IMG/VR virus record: IMGVR_UViG_3300017741_000006
Span: 1 to 53,476 of that record
Reading direction: 5' to 3' (one strand)
Source of the DNA: a virus
Length of the DNA: 53,476 bases
Part shown: one piece after another, positions 1 to 7,695 of the stretch
Layout of the letters: every line of letters begins with the position of its first letter
Numbering within the stretch: the first letter of the stretch is position 1
Made by a program: the position numbers and the translations under genes
Notes under the pieces: generated by a model
The model's input: the letters and a program-made list of their open reading frames with translations, nothing else
Database searches by the model: none
What the model was told of the DNA's origin: nothing

Positions 1-2
1 GT

Positions 3-122
3 AGATATGCTGGCGGCGGAGTTGATAGAACTATTAAAGGATACATTTCTAATTTTAGAATTGTAAAAAGTGCACTATATGCTAATTCATTTACACCGCC
101 CACTGATGAGCTAGAAGGTTAA
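3..122 (+). CDS. C-terminal end of a LamG/concanavalin-like fibre protein (partial)
   Basis: The open frame enters from the left edge and gives 39 residues before TAA. The visible end contains GYISNFRIVKSALY followed by FTPPTDEL, which is the usual last strand and tail of LamG/concanavalin A-like lectin domains in phage fibre and virion proteins. The rest of the gene lies outside the window. It sits 23 bases before another fibre-like gene, so this end of the window is probably an adhesin locus. Function beyond carbohydrate or surface binding is inference from the fold. Confidence 0.7.
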   Translation, partial: RYAGGGVDRTIKGYISNFRIVKSALYANSFTPPTDELEG

Positions 123-145
123 AGAGTAATGAGAGGATTTAACAA

Positions 146-1345
146 ATGACAAGAAACAGAGACATTGCTCAGATTCTAGGTTTAACAGAAGCTGAAAATA
201 CTACTAATGCTTCACTAGGCGACGGATCTGGTGGTGGAGGTAGCGTAACTACGCATGATTTATCAGATACAGCTGATGTATTTTCTTTAGATACTTCTAC
301 TTTTGAAGATGGTTCGTTTCATTATCTATCTGGAAGTAGTACAATGCTTTATTTTGATAGTGATGGAGATACCTTTTTTACATTAGATGGTACCGCGATC
401 GAAGCTTGGTCTAGTAATGGTGAAACCTATGGTTATTCAGTAGGTGGTTATACGCCAAATACTGCAAATAAACAAATACAAAGGTTTGCTTTTGCATCAG
501 ACGGAAATGCTACAGATATCGGTGATTTAGCTTCTGGTAGACGTGCCGCAGCAGGAGCGTCTTCATCTACACATTCATACGCCGCGGGTGGACGTGTTCC
601 AAGCCCGAGCGGGGTGAATACTATTTCGAAATTTGCATTTGCAAATGAAGCAACTCAAAACAATTTGTCTACTACTCTACCTAAAGTTGTCACTCAGACT
701 AGTGGAGCAATGAGTGAGACCCATGGATTTTCTTTAGCTGGTAATATGCCAAGCTTCGATCGTGATATCTTTAGATGGTCTTTTTCTAGTGATACTGAAA
801 CAGCAACGACTCATGCACAAACAGGTGCGTATTATAATACATATACACTAGGAATCTCTGGTCCAGATTATGGATATGTAGTATCAGGTAACCAACCTAG
901 TAACTCTCCAAATAATTCTCCTACAAATAATCCGTCCTTATTTCCAAATGCAAATAAAGCGATTGAAAAGTTTTCATACGCATCAGAAAATACAATTAAT
1001 CTTCATGGTAAACTAGATCAGCAACATGGGGTTGGGCCATCAGGAGGTACATCGTCTACACACGGTTATGTTGCAGGAGGAAAGGGTATTCCTGGAACAG
1101 GACAAGTTAACTTTATTAGTAAGTTTCCATTTGCTAGTGAAGATGTTGCATCCGATATTGGTGACTTGACTAACGCGCGCGGTACCTCGGCAAGCTCAAA
1201 CAGTACAGTATCTGGTTATGTAGCAGGTGGCTCGCCAAATTATAGTAATACCATCGATAAATATTCTTTCTCTACTGACGGTAATGCTACTGATGTTGGA
1301 GATCTAGTATATGACACGTATCAAGCACATGGTGCACAAGTTTAA
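146..1345 (+). CDS. Kelch-like repeat tail fibre/adhesin
   Basis: A 399-residue protein. After a short N-terminus with a glycine-rich linker near residues 25-33, about six repeats of roughly 48 residues run from residue 95 to the end. Each has a core like GYxxGG...I.KF.FAS followed by DIGDL or a variant and a Ser/Thr/Gly stretch. This pattern resembles the kelch-like repeats of marine phage fibre proteins and could close into a six-bladed propeller. The start is preceded by GAGAGGA. Location between a LamG-type protein and a holin suggests a virion surface or receptor-binding role. No catalytic motif is visible. The repeat structure is seen directly; the binding role is inferred. Confidence 0.75.
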   Translation: MTRNRDIAQILGLTEAENTTNASLGDGSGGGGSVTTHDLSDTADVFSLDTSTFEDGSFHYLSGSSTMLYFDSDGDTFFTLDGTAIEAWSSNGETYGYSVGGYTPNTANKQIQRFAFASDGNATDIGDLASGRRAAAGASSSTHSYAAGGRVPSPSGVNTISKFAFANEATQNNLSTTLPKVVTQTSGAMSETHGFSLAGNMPSFDRDIFRWSFSSDTETATTHAQTGAYYNTYTLGISGPDYGYVVSGNQPSNSPNNSPTNNPSLFPNANKAIEKFSYASENTINLHGKLDQQHGVGPSGGTSSTHGYVAGGKGIPGTGQVNFISKFPFASEDVASDIGDLTNARGTSASSNSTVSGYVAGGSPNYSNTIDKYSFSTDGNATDVGDLVYDTYQAHGAQV

Positions 1346-1361
1346 TAAGGATATATAAATT

Positions 1362-1820
1362 ATGTTAGCATTATTAGGATCATTATTAGGATTTGCTGGT
1401 TCGGCAGTTCCTGCAATTACAGATCATTTTGCATCGAAAGAAGATCGCAAACATGAACTTGACAAAATGCGAATGCACGCTGAGCTTCGTAAAGAAGGAT
1501 ATGACTTTGATCTAAAGATTCATGAAGCAATGGGTGCAGATACAGAGCATCAAAGGTTAATCGATCATGATATTTCAATTAACAAAGGAACTGGGTTTAT
1601 CTCTGGTTTACAAAAGTCAGTTAGACCCGTTATCACTTATGCATTCTTTGGATTATTTGCTACTATTGAAATTACCCTTTTAATGGATGCTATAGATAAA
1701 GGTACAGAGTTTAATGAAGCAATTCAGTTACTCTGGGATGACGACACAAAGGCGATATTCGCCGCAATTATATCATTCTGGTTTGGATCCAGAGCAATTG
1801 ATAAGGCAAGAAGAAAATGA
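1362..1820 (+). CDS. Three-TM holin (GTA/3TM holin family)
   Basis: A 152-residue membrane protein. It starts with a hydrophobic segment (LLGSLLGFAGSAVPAI), continues with a charged helical region rich in Lys, Glu, His and Arg, and ends with two further hydrophobic segments (YAFFGLFATIEITLLM near 105-120 and AIFAAIISFWFG near 130-142) and a basic tail. This arrangement matches the 3TM holin family found in phages and gene transfer agents, which form the membrane lesion that times lysis. No endolysin or spanin gene is visible beside it. The next gene overlaps its end by four bases, so the two are translationally coupled. Confidence 0.75.
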   Translation: MLALLGSLLGFAGSAVPAITDHFASKEDRKHELDKMRMHAELRKEGYDFDLKIHEAMGADTEHQRLIDHDISINKGTGFISGLQKSVRPVITYAFFGLFATIEITLLMDAIDKGTEFNEAIQLLWDDDTKAIFAAIISFWFGSRAIDKARRK

Positions 1821-2023
1821 GAGAAATGATTTTAGACGCTTTAGTAAAGAATGCTGAAGGTTGCATTGCTTTACATAAAGCAAATATTGAAGTATATTTA
1901 AATTCATCAACAGGAATCGGTGAGCATAGTGATGTCCTTGAGGCGATTCAAAGCGAACTAGATAAAATTGCAGAACATCAAGATAGATTAGATGTTCTCT
2001 ATACACATTTTAAAGAGGTATAA
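1817..2023 (+). CDS. Small conserved phage protein, unknown function
   Basis: A 68-residue acidic protein, mostly helical by composition (ALVKNAEGCIALHKANIEVYL, then a second amphipathic stretch around ELDKIAEHQDRLDVLY). It overlaps the end of the holin gene by four bases (ATGA), which indicates coupled translation. Two-helix proteins of this size often sit beside holins or baseplate genes in marine T4-like phages. No recognisable domain, signal peptide or membrane segment. An antisense frame here is a shadow. Confidence 0.7.
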   Translation: MREMILDALVKNAEGCIALHKANIEVYLNSSTGIGEHSDVLEAIQSELDKIAEHQDRLDVLYTHFKEV

Positions 2024-2025
2024 TA

Positions 2026-2274
2026 ATGGCACTTACACCTAAAGGTAAGAGAGTTAAAGAACTAGTTCTCACCAATTTAGCAGTTTATGCTGATGCAAAA
2101 TTTAAAGCAGCAAAACTACAATTAGAAAATGAATTTAATAATCATGCAACTGAGCAGAGTGATAAGAACATTAAAATCGGCTCATCTAATGAAATTAGAG
2201 AAAAATATGATCCAAGAATTTCAGAACTTTTAACTTGGAAAAGATATAAAGAAATTCTAGAAGACCTCTCATAG
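2026..2274 (+). CDS. Small hypothetical protein
   Basis: An 82-residue basic, helical protein (N-terminal ALTPKGKRVKELVLTN, then a Lys/Glu-rich middle, then PRISELLTWKRYKEIL). It begins two bases after the previous stop and has an upstream AAGAGG, so it is the last gene of the fibre-holin operon. I do not recognise the family. Its stop lies inside an AT-only hairpin at 2272-2291. Confidence 0.65.
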   Translation: MALTPKGKRVKELVLTNLAVYADAKFKAAKLQLENEFNNHATEQSDKNIKIGSSNEIREKYDPRISELLTWKRYKEILEDLS

Positions 2275-2309
2275 TAAAAAATATTTTACTACTATATGTC
2301 ATTTAACTG

Positions 2310-2338
2310 TTTACAAAACTTGCGTTTTGATATATAAT
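2310..2338 (+). promoter_or_regulatory. Early promoter P1 (nrdJ)
   Basis: The -35 is TTTACA (2310-2315) and the -10 is TATAAT (2333-2338), with 17 bases between them. It is preceded by TTAACTG, as in several of the other eight copies of this promoter family in the window. It sits 43 bases before the nrdJ start and should be read by host sigma-70 RNA polymerase. Confidence 0.85.
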
Positions 2339-2381
2339 AGTATCATAATCAAAAATTTCTATTTTACACAGAGGTATTCGG

Positions 2382-4598
2382 ATGGCATCAACATATGTTG
2401 ACACAAGAAAGTTTTTGTCCGAGACCAAGTTCTATGAAGGCTATTCTCGATACGTCGAGAATGAAGGTCGTTATGAGACTTGGAATGAAGCAGTCGACCG
2501 TGTTATCGACATGCATAGCAAAAACTATAATCAAAAAAGCAATGAACTAGCTTCATATTTAGAAGAAGCTAGACAAGCATATTCAGAACAACGTGTACTT
2601 GGTGCACAGCGCGCGTTACAATTTGGTGGTGATCAATTAATGAAACACCAAATGCGCATGTATAATTGTACGTCATCGTATGCAGATCGCGCAGAATTTT
2701 TTGGCGAGATCTTTTATATTCTATTATGTGGTGCAGGTGCAGGATTCTCTGTACAAAAGCATCACATTAAAAAATTACCGAAACTTACGGCTCGCACAAA
2801 GCAAGCAAAGGGATATGTTGTAGAAGATTCTATTGAAGGCTGGGCTTCAGCTCTTGATGTTCTTATGTCATCCTATTTCGTTGGTGGAGGAAAGTTTTCT
2901 GACTATGAAGGTCGTCGCGTATTCTTCGATCTAAGTCAAATTAGACCTAAAGGTGCTAAAATCTCTGGTGGTTTTAAAGCACCTGGTCCAGAGGGCCTTC
3001 GTCGCTCTTTGGATAAAATCGAACATTTACTTCAAGGTATTGTACTGGATTCTAAAGACCCGGTATCGATAAGACCGATCGATGTATATGATATTGCTAT
3101 GCATGCAGCAGATGCTGTATTGTCTGGCGGTGTACGTCGTTCAGCTACTATCTGTTTATTTTCTCCTGATGATGAAGAAATGATGACAGCTAAAACTGGT
3201 AATTGGTTTGTCGATAATCCACAAAGAGGTCGATCCAATAACTCCGCAGTTATCGTTAGAGATAAGACTTCACCTGAACAGTTTGGCAAGATCATGGAAT
3301 CTGTAAAACAGTTTGGTGAGCCAGGATTTGTCTTCGTTGAATCAACTGAACATACTACCAACCCATGTGTTGAAATCGGTATGTTCCCTCAGATTGGTAA
3401 AAAGTCTGGTTGGCAAGGTTGTAATCTTACAGAGATTAACGGAGGCATGTGCAATACCAAGGAAGACTTCTTTAAGGCATGCCGAGCAGCGTCTATCCTT
3501 GGTACCCTACAAGCTGGGTACACAGACTTCAAGTTTTTGTCAGACACATCAAAGAAAATCTTTGATCGTGAAGCACTTCTTGGAGTATCTATTACCGGAT
3601 GGATGAATAATCCAGGTATTCTTTTTGATGCTAAAATCCTAGAAAAAGGAGCACAGATCGTTAAAGACACTAATAAACAAGTTGCAGAAATTATTGGTAT
3701 TAATCCTGCAGCTCGTACGACTTGTGTAAAGCCAAGCGGTAATGCTTCAGTATTACTTCAAACTGCATCAGGAATACATGCAGAGCATTCAGAAATGTAT
3801 ATTCGAAATGTGCAGCTCAATAAAGAGTCAGAAATAACACAAGCTATCATTAAGTCTAATCCATATATGGTTGAAGAATCTGTATGGTCGTCTAATGGTA
3901 CTGATGTTGTAGTATCATTTCCAATTCTTCCTAATAAAGAATCGATTATCAAAGACGATTTAATAGGAGTTAAACATCTAGAGCTTGTAAAGAAAGCACA
4001 AAAACACTGGGTAGATGCAGGCACAAATGAAGATCTATGTGCTGACAAAGGCGTAAGACATAACGTTTCAAACACCATTCTTGTTGATGATTGGGATGAA
4101 GTAGAAAAGTATGTTTTTGAGAATAGACATTCATTTGCTGGTATCTCATTCCTATCAATGATGGGCGATAAAGACTTTAATCAAGCTCCTAACACCGCAG
4201 TAATTACGTCGAAAGAAATGGTAAAGAAATATAATGATGCTGCCATTTTTGCATCAGGCTTGGTTGTTGATGCTCTTAAAGTATTCCCAAATCTTTGGGA
4301 TGCCTGTTCAACGGCACAAGGATTTGGATTAGATATTAGTTTGGAGTCTTCGGAAAATGCTGCAAGGCAGGATTGGGTACGTCGATTTAATAACTTCTCA
4401 GAAAATTATCTTAAGGGTGATGTTAAAAAAGCTGAATATTGTCTTAAAGACTCATATCTTCTTCATAAGTGGAATAAAATTCAAACTAATATGAAGCAAG
4501 TTAATTGGATAGAAGATCTTACGGAAAAGAAATATACAGACGTTGATACACTGGGTGCAGCTGCTTGTGCAGGTGGTGCTTGTGAAATCGATTTCTAA
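2382..4598 (+). CDS. nrdJ: Class II (adenosylcobalamin-dependent) ribonucleoside-triphosphate reductase
   Basis: A 738-residue enzyme, the length of monomeric Lactobacillus-type RTPR (739). It reduces ribonucleotides to deoxyribonucleotides with vitamin B12 and so feeds phage DNA synthesis without oxygen or an NrdB partner. Visible signatures: MYNC near residue 94 for one redox cysteine; NPCVE near 328, which fits the radical-bearing cysteine and glutamate of the active site; ARTTCVKPSGNAS; and the C-terminal CAGGAC pair (Cys729, Cys734), matching the thiol-relay cysteines at the tail of RTPR. The start follows an AGAGG. A strong early promoter lies just upstream. A phage glutaredoxin at 18.9 kb could regenerate the thiols (inference). 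Confidence 0.95.
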   Translation: MASTYVDTRKFLSETKFYEGYSRYVENEGRYETWNEAVDRVIDMHSKNYNQKSNELASYLEEARQAYSEQRVLGAQRALQFGGDQLMKHQMRMYNCTSSYADRAEFFGEIFYILLCGAGAGFSVQKHHIKKLPKLTARTKQAKGYVVEDSIEGWASALDVLMSSYFVGGGKFSDYEGRRVFFDLSQIRPKGAKISGGFKAPGPEGLRRSLDKIEHLLQGIVLDSKDPVSIRPIDVYDIAMHAADAVLSGGVRRSATICLFSPDDEEMMTAKTGNWFVDNPQRGRSNNSAVIVRDKTSPEQFGKIMESVKQFGEPGFVFVESTEHTTNPCVEIGMFPQIGKKSGWQGCNLTEINGGMCNTKEDFFKACRAASILGTLQAGYTDFKFLSDTSKKIFDREALLGVSITGWMNNPGILFDAKILEKGAQIVKDTNKQVAEIIGINPAARTTCVKPSGNASVLLQTASGIHAEHSEMYIRNVQLNKESEITQAIIKSNPYMVEESVWSSNGTDVVVSFPILPNKESIIKDDLIGVKHLELVKKAQKHWVDAGTNEDLCADKGVRHNVSNTILVDDWDEVEKYVFENRHSFAGISFLSMMGDKDFNQAPNTAVITSKEMVKKYNDAAIFASGLVVDALKVFPNLWDACSTAQGFGLDISLESSENAARQDWVRRFNNFSENYLKGDVKKAEYCLKDSYLLHKWNKIQTNMKQVNWIEDLTEKKYTDVDTLGAAACAGGACEIDF

Positions 4599-4791
4599 AA
4601 TTGCTTCTCCTTGTATAAGTGTGTGTAAACTTGAGAACGGTCACTGCGTCGGTTGTGGCCGTTCTCAGGATGAAATAAGAGAATGGTTTTATGTAAATGA
4701 TCAAAGAAAAAAAGAGATAAGGGATCAAAGTGCAAAACGAATTCCGAGTAGAATGCGAAGAGTGCGACGCAGTCACGATTGTACTGGTTGA
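4582..4791 (+). CDS. DUF1289 small cysteine-rich protein
   Basis: A 69-residue protein if started at GTG 4582, which lies inside the end of nrdJ and follows AGGTGG at good spacing. Residues 9-30 read SPCISVC...HCVGCGR followed by EIREW, the hallmark of the DUF1289 family: four cysteines at about 11, 15, 22 and 25 that probably bind a metal. The function of the family is unknown. The frame is open further upstream to 4543, but that would place more of it inside nrdJ without a better start. Overlap with nrdJ and with the next gene suggests a coupled three-gene unit. Confidence 0.75.
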   Translation: MKSISKIASPCISVCKLENGHCVGCGRSQDEIREWFYVNDQRKKEIRDQSAKRIPSRMRRVRRSHDCTG

Positions 4792-4867
4792 AGATGGTGA
4801 AGAACCAAAATATTGCTCAGTATGTGGAAGTCAAGCTAATATAGAAGATATATCCGAATTAGACTAA
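4730..4867 (+). CDS. Mini zinc-ribbon protein, 45 residues
   Basis: A short frame starting at GTG 4730 inside the end of the DUF1289 gene. It has CEEC at residues 9-12 and CSVC at 29-32, the two knuckles of a zinc ribbon, with an acidic tail. Comparable small ribbons occur near nucleotide-metabolism genes in marine T4-like phages. An AAGGGATCAA stretch upstream provides a ribosome-binding site. Role is unknown; a nucleic-acid or protein adaptor is possible. Confidence 0.7.
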   Translation: MQNEFRVECEECDAVTIVLVEDGEEPKYCSVCGSQANIEDISELD

Positions 4868-4879
4868 TATACATATTAT

Positions 4880-5281
4880 ATGTGGCACTATAAAAATGAA
4901 CAATTTGATACAACACCAGATGAATACCAAGGGTTTGTCTACCTCATTACAGAGCTCGACACCAACAAAAAGTATATTGGAAAAAAGAATTTTTGGAAAC
5001 CAAAAATCTTACCGATCACTAAGAAGCGTAAGAGAAGAGTACGTACGCGTACAGAATCTGACTGGAGAACATATTGCGGTTCCTCCGAAAAGGTCATGGT
5101 TTTGGTTGAATCAAAAGGCTTAGATGCCTTTAAAAGAGAAATCCTATATCTTTGTAAAACAAAGGGAGAAATGTCATACTATGAAGCTAAGCTTCAATTT
5201 CAGTATGATGTTCTTCTTTCTGATGAATATTACAACGAGTTTATTGGATGCAAAATACATTCCCGTCACATAAAAAAGTAG
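4880..5281 (+). CDS. GIY-YIG-like nuclease, marine T4-like phage family
   Basis: A 133-residue basic protein. The segment FVYLITELDTNKKYIGKK (about residues 19-36) has the Y-x-I...Y-I-G-K pattern of the GIY-YIG endonuclease core. It is followed by a basic loop (KKRKRRVRTRT) and WRTYCGSSE, then YYEAKLQ, which could supply the metal-binding Glu. The protein is about the size of a bare GIY-YIG domain, with no added DNA-binding module, so it may be a host-DNA-degradation or repair nuclease rather than a homing enzyme. No strong ribosome-binding site precedes the ATG; MWHY matches what I know of related phage proteins. Confidence 0.7.
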   Translation: MWHYKNEQFDTTPDEYQGFVYLITELDTNKKYIGKKNFWKPKILPITKKRKRRVRTRTESDWRTYCGSSEKVMVLVESKGLDAFKREILYLCKTKGEMSYYEAKLQFQYDVLLSDEYYNEFIGCKIHSRHIKK

Positions 5282-5310
5282 TGTACATTTGCTTAAAAAT
5301 AGTATATAAT
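5282..5310 (+). promoter_or_regulatory. Early promoter P2 (rnh)
   Basis: TGTACA (5282-5287), 17 bases, TATAAT (5305-5310). It overlaps the stop of the upstream nuclease gene and stands 28 bases before the RNase H start, with AAGGA as ribosome-binding site. It shares the spacer TTTGCTTAAAAATAGTA with other copies. Confidence 0.88.
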
Positions 5311-5338
5311 ATATCTACAATTAAAAAGGATCTACATT

Positions 5339-6190
5339 ATGATTATTGTTGACTACAGCGGTATCTGTCTCGCTTCTATTATTGTAAACAAAACTCTAGA
5401 CGAAGATATGATTCGTCATATGACTCTTAATTCTCTTCGTATGTACAAGCAAAAATTCGGTGAAAAATATGGTGATATGGTCTTAGCTTGCGATGGACCA
5501 GGCAATTGGCGCCGCAGTGCATTCCCACAATATAAAGCAAATCGCAAAAAAGGTCGTAGTGAATCTGACTTCGATTGGAATACTGCTTTTACTATTATGA
5601 ATCGTATACGTGAAGAAATTAAAGAAAACTTTCCTTATCACGTGGTACATATTGAAGGTTGTGAAGCAGACGACATCATTGGTACTCTAGTAGAACGTAC
5701 ACAAGACTTTGGTAACTTTGAAGATGTAATGATTGTTTCTTCTGATGGCGACTTTAAGCAATTGCAAAAGTATGATAATGTTTCTCAGTTTTCTCCACTT
5801 ACTAAAAAGTTTGTAGAAGAAACTCATCCTCGTCAAAATCTTAAGCTTAAAATTCTTCAAGGCGATGCAGGCGATGGTATTCCGAATGTACTATCAGATG
5901 ATAACGTATTTGTTGAAGGCCTTCGTCAAACACCTTTATCAAAGAAAAAGAAAGAAGCTATTCTAGAAGATCTTGCTGAAGGTGAACTTCTTTATGCCGC
6001 ATCATGGTATCGTAATTTTCAACGCAACGAATTACTCATTGATTTAACTAATACGCCTCAAGATCTAAAGCGAAATATTATAAATAATTATGAGGCACAG
6101 GATCCTTGGCATAATAAAGGTAAGGTGTTTCCATATCTTGTTGCAAAAAGAATGAATAGGCTAATTGAAAGCGCACAGGAGTTTATTTAA
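5339..6190 (+). CDS. rnh: T4-type RNase H (5'-3' exonuclease, FEN-1 family)
   Basis: A 283-residue protein close to T4 Rnh (305). It removes RNA primers and adjacent DNA from lagging-strand fragments. The N-terminal IIVDYSG carries the first acidic metal ligand; YKANRKKGR lies in the arch; CEADDIIG near residue 108-115 and SSDGDFKQL near 135 carry further metal-binding Asp/Glu; GDAGDGIPNV resembles the helix-hairpin-helix DNA-binding turn. The arrangement of these motifs and the flanking sequence (HMTLNSL, NWRRSAFPQY) follows T4 Rnh closely. The gene overlaps the next by one base (TAATG). Confidence 0.93.
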   Translation: MIIVDYSGICLASIIVNKTLDEDMIRHMTLNSLRMYKQKFGEKYGDMVLACDGPGNWRRSAFPQYKANRKKGRSESDFDWNTAFTIMNRIREEIKENFPYHVVHIEGCEADDIIGTLVERTQDFGNFEDVMIVSSDGDFKQLQKYDNVSQFSPLTKKFVEETHPRQNLKLKILQGDAGDGIPNVLSDDNVFVEGLRQTPLSKKKKEAILEDLAEGELLYAASWYRNFQRNELLIDLTNTPQDLKRNIINNYEAQDPWHNKGKVFPYLVAKRMNRLIESAQEFI

Positions 6191-6606
6191 TGATTAAGTT
6201 TGTATATGAAGTTTTGTCTGAAATGGGCAAAAAGCGAACTAAAGAAGACAAAGTGAAGGTGCTTAAATCTAATGAAAGTTGGGCACTAAAGGATATTATC
6301 AGAGGGTCGATCGACTCTACTGTTAAATGGAATCTACCTCCCGGTGTTCCACCTTACACGGCATCTCAAGAACACAATCATCCATCTAATTTACTTAGAG
6401 AAAATACAAAGTTTAAATACTTTGTAAAAGGCGGCGAAGGCGACAATTTGCCGGCTGTCAAACGCGAAAAGATTTTCATCGGTTTGATCGAAAGCGTGCA
6501 TCCAAAAGATGCAGAGCTTGTTATTGCTATGGTAAATAAAGAGAAACCATACGGTCTTACACGGCCAATCGTAGAGGAGGCTTTCCCTGGTTTGCTAAAG
6601 GACTAA
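6190..6606 (+). CDS. DUF6433-like conserved T4-type protein
   Basis: A 138-residue protein translationally coupled to rnh. The pattern KVKVLKSNESWALKDIIRGSID followed by KWNLPPGVPPYTAS is typical of a conserved T4-family protein of unknown function (DUF6433) found beside replication genes. No catalytic residues are evident. The family name is from memory of the motif; the gene itself is certain from its frame and position. Confidence 0.75.
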   Translation: MIKFVYEVLSEMGKKRTKEDKVKVLKSNESWALKDIIRGSIDSTVKWNLPPGVPPYTASQEHNHPSNLLRENTKFKYFVKGGEGDNLPAVKREKIFIGLIESVHPKDAELVIAMVNKEKPYGLTRPIVEEAFPGLLKD

Positions 6607-6625
6607 GTGGTTTAAACTTCAACTC

Positions 6626-6823
6626 ATGGAGAATATTCCAATGGTATTAAATCAACTGGACAGACTTAAGCAGGATTCTGCTGAATTAGAAATTTACGCA
6701 CAAAAATTAGAGAAAAGAGGCGACATGAATAGAAAATCCCTTATTATCGATAAGCTTAATTTCCTTAATCAAAGAATCCAATATATCCAGTCGAAAACGT
6801 TCACTCGAACTATTACCACATAG
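6626..6823 (+). CDS. Small coiled-coil protein, unknown function
   Basis: A 65-residue protein consisting largely of heptad-like helix (LNQLDRLKQDSAELEIYAQKL, then LNFLNQRIQYIQS). It starts 20 bases after the previous gene; an in-frame ATG five codons downstream could also serve. It ends just before promoter P3. I do not recognise it. Confidence 0.6.
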   Translation: MENIPMVLNQLDRLKQDSAELEIYAQKLEKRGDMNRKSLIIDKLNFLNQRIQYIQSKTFTRTITT

Positions 6824-6837
6824 GAGTAAAATAAGTG

Positions 6838-6866
6838 TGTACTATCTCTGCATTCTATGATATAAT
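6838..6866 (+). promoter_or_regulatory. Early promoter P3
   Basis: TGTACT (6838-6843), 17 bases, TATAAT (6861-6866). It has the same spacing as the other members but a diverged spacer sequence, so it is the most divergent copy. It drives the gene at 6918 through a leader of about 45 bases that contains a palindrome. Confidence 0.75.
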
Positions 6867-6884
6867 TAATTATTCAATGGTGCA

Positions 6885-6899
6885 GAGGTAGTATACCTC
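6885..6899 (+). promoter_or_regulatory. Palindrome/hairpin in the 5' leader
   Basis: GAGGTA, a GTA centre and TACCTC form a perfect six-base inverted repeat about 12-26 bases after the expected transcription start of P3. It could be a repressor operator or an RNA hairpin near the ribosome-binding site AAGGTG at 6905. Which of the two is not decidable from the sequence. Confidence 0.5.
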
Positions 6900-6917
6900 A
6901 TTACAAGGTGTTATATT

Positions 6918-7487
6918 ATGAATCTTTTTATTCTCGATCAAAATCCAATTACTGCTGCACAATTGCAATGCGACAAACATGTACCTAAAATGATTGTCGA
7001 ATCTGCACAAATGCTATCGACCGCTCATCGTATTCTAGACGGCGAGCTAGGTAGGCGCAGGTCTAAATCAGGTAAAACTATGGTTAGATACTGGGAGCAC
7101 CCTAGCAGCAACTGGGAAAATATTCTATATAAAGCTGTACACACTGGTCATCCATGCACTGTATGGACAATGGAGAGCAGTGATAACTACTTCTGGCATT
7201 ACAATCACTTTGTTGCTCTTTGTGACGAATATACATATAGGTATGATAAGCTTCATAAATCAGACCGCGAGTTACGTGAAATACTTAGTCATTTACCTGA
7301 TAATATTCCGCGGGGCAACCAAACTGCATTTAAGTTAGCTATGAAATCTAATCCTGAATGCATGTTCGAAGATGCTGTTAAATCTTACCGTGCATTCTAT
7401 CAAACTAAACAACATCGCTTTAATATGATATGGACAAAGCGATCAGTACCAGAATGGTTTCAATATGCCGATTTACACGCTGCGTAG
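6918..7487 (+). CDS. Conserved marine-phage protein, unknown (about 190 residues)
   Basis: A 189-residue protein beginning MNLFILDQNPITAAQLQCDKH. The pattern CDKHVPKMIVESAQMLSTAHR, then YWEHPSSNW, HTGHPCTVW and NHFVALCDEYTYRY, is shared by a family I recognise from marine T4-like phages, rich in conserved His, Trp and Cys. I cannot attach a proven activity. It does not resemble T4 endonuclease V. It has its own promoter and a good AAGGTG ribosome-binding site, and the next gene starts inside its end. Confidence 0.7.
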   Translation: MNLFILDQNPITAAQLQCDKHVPKMIVESAQMLSTAHRILDGELGRRRSKSGKTMVRYWEHPSSNWENILYKAVHTGHPCTVWTMESSDNYFWHYNHFVALCDEYTYRYDKLHKSDRELREILSHLPDNIPRGNQTAFKLAMKSNPECMFEDAVKSYRAFYQTKQHRFNMIWTKRSVPEWFQYADLHAA

Positions 7488-7695
7488 AATTTCAACTAAA
7501 GAAGAATGGGATGTTAATTGTACGTTTCATGAGTTGGCTCCTATGCTAGAAGATGATGATGTTATTAAAGTATTATCAGTACCAAAGATTGTAACCGGTG
7601 TCGGAAATCTAAACTCTAAAACTGATGATGGATGGAAAGATACTTTAAGTAGAATTAAAAAGGGTGCTGGTAGAGGCAATACCATAAACATATGA
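7465..7695 (+). CDS. Small conserved phage protein, FmdB-like without zinc ligands
   Basis: A 76-residue protein (PIYTLRRISTKEEWDVNCTF..., then DDVIKVLSVPKIVTGVGN and KDTLSRIKKGAGRG). The start P-I/T-Y-T, the VLSVPKIV segment and the F/W-KD-x-L-x-x-I tail are shared by short marine-phage proteins related to FmdB-type regulatory proteins, but the CxxC pairs of true FmdB are absent. It overlaps its upstream neighbour by 23 bases and phoH by four. Function unknown. Confidence 0.65.
   Translation: MPIYTLRRISTKEEWDVNCTFHELAPMLEDDDVIKVLSVPKIVTGVGNLNSKTDDGWKDTLSRIKKGAGRGNTINI

Noticed and set aside
2272-2291. AT-only hairpin (TAGTAAAA, AATA, TTTTACTA) after the holin operon
   Set aside because: Too weak and without a T-run to be called a terminator, though it may affect mRNA ends.
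6079-6086. TATAAATA inside the RNase H gene
   Set aside because: It falls in AT-rich codons of an early gene and no late gene follows; taken as chance.
6918-7487. Pyrimidine-dimer glycosylase (T4 DenV-like) as identity of the 189-residue protein
   Set aside because: No resemblance to T4 endonuclease V in length pattern or motifs; left as unknown.
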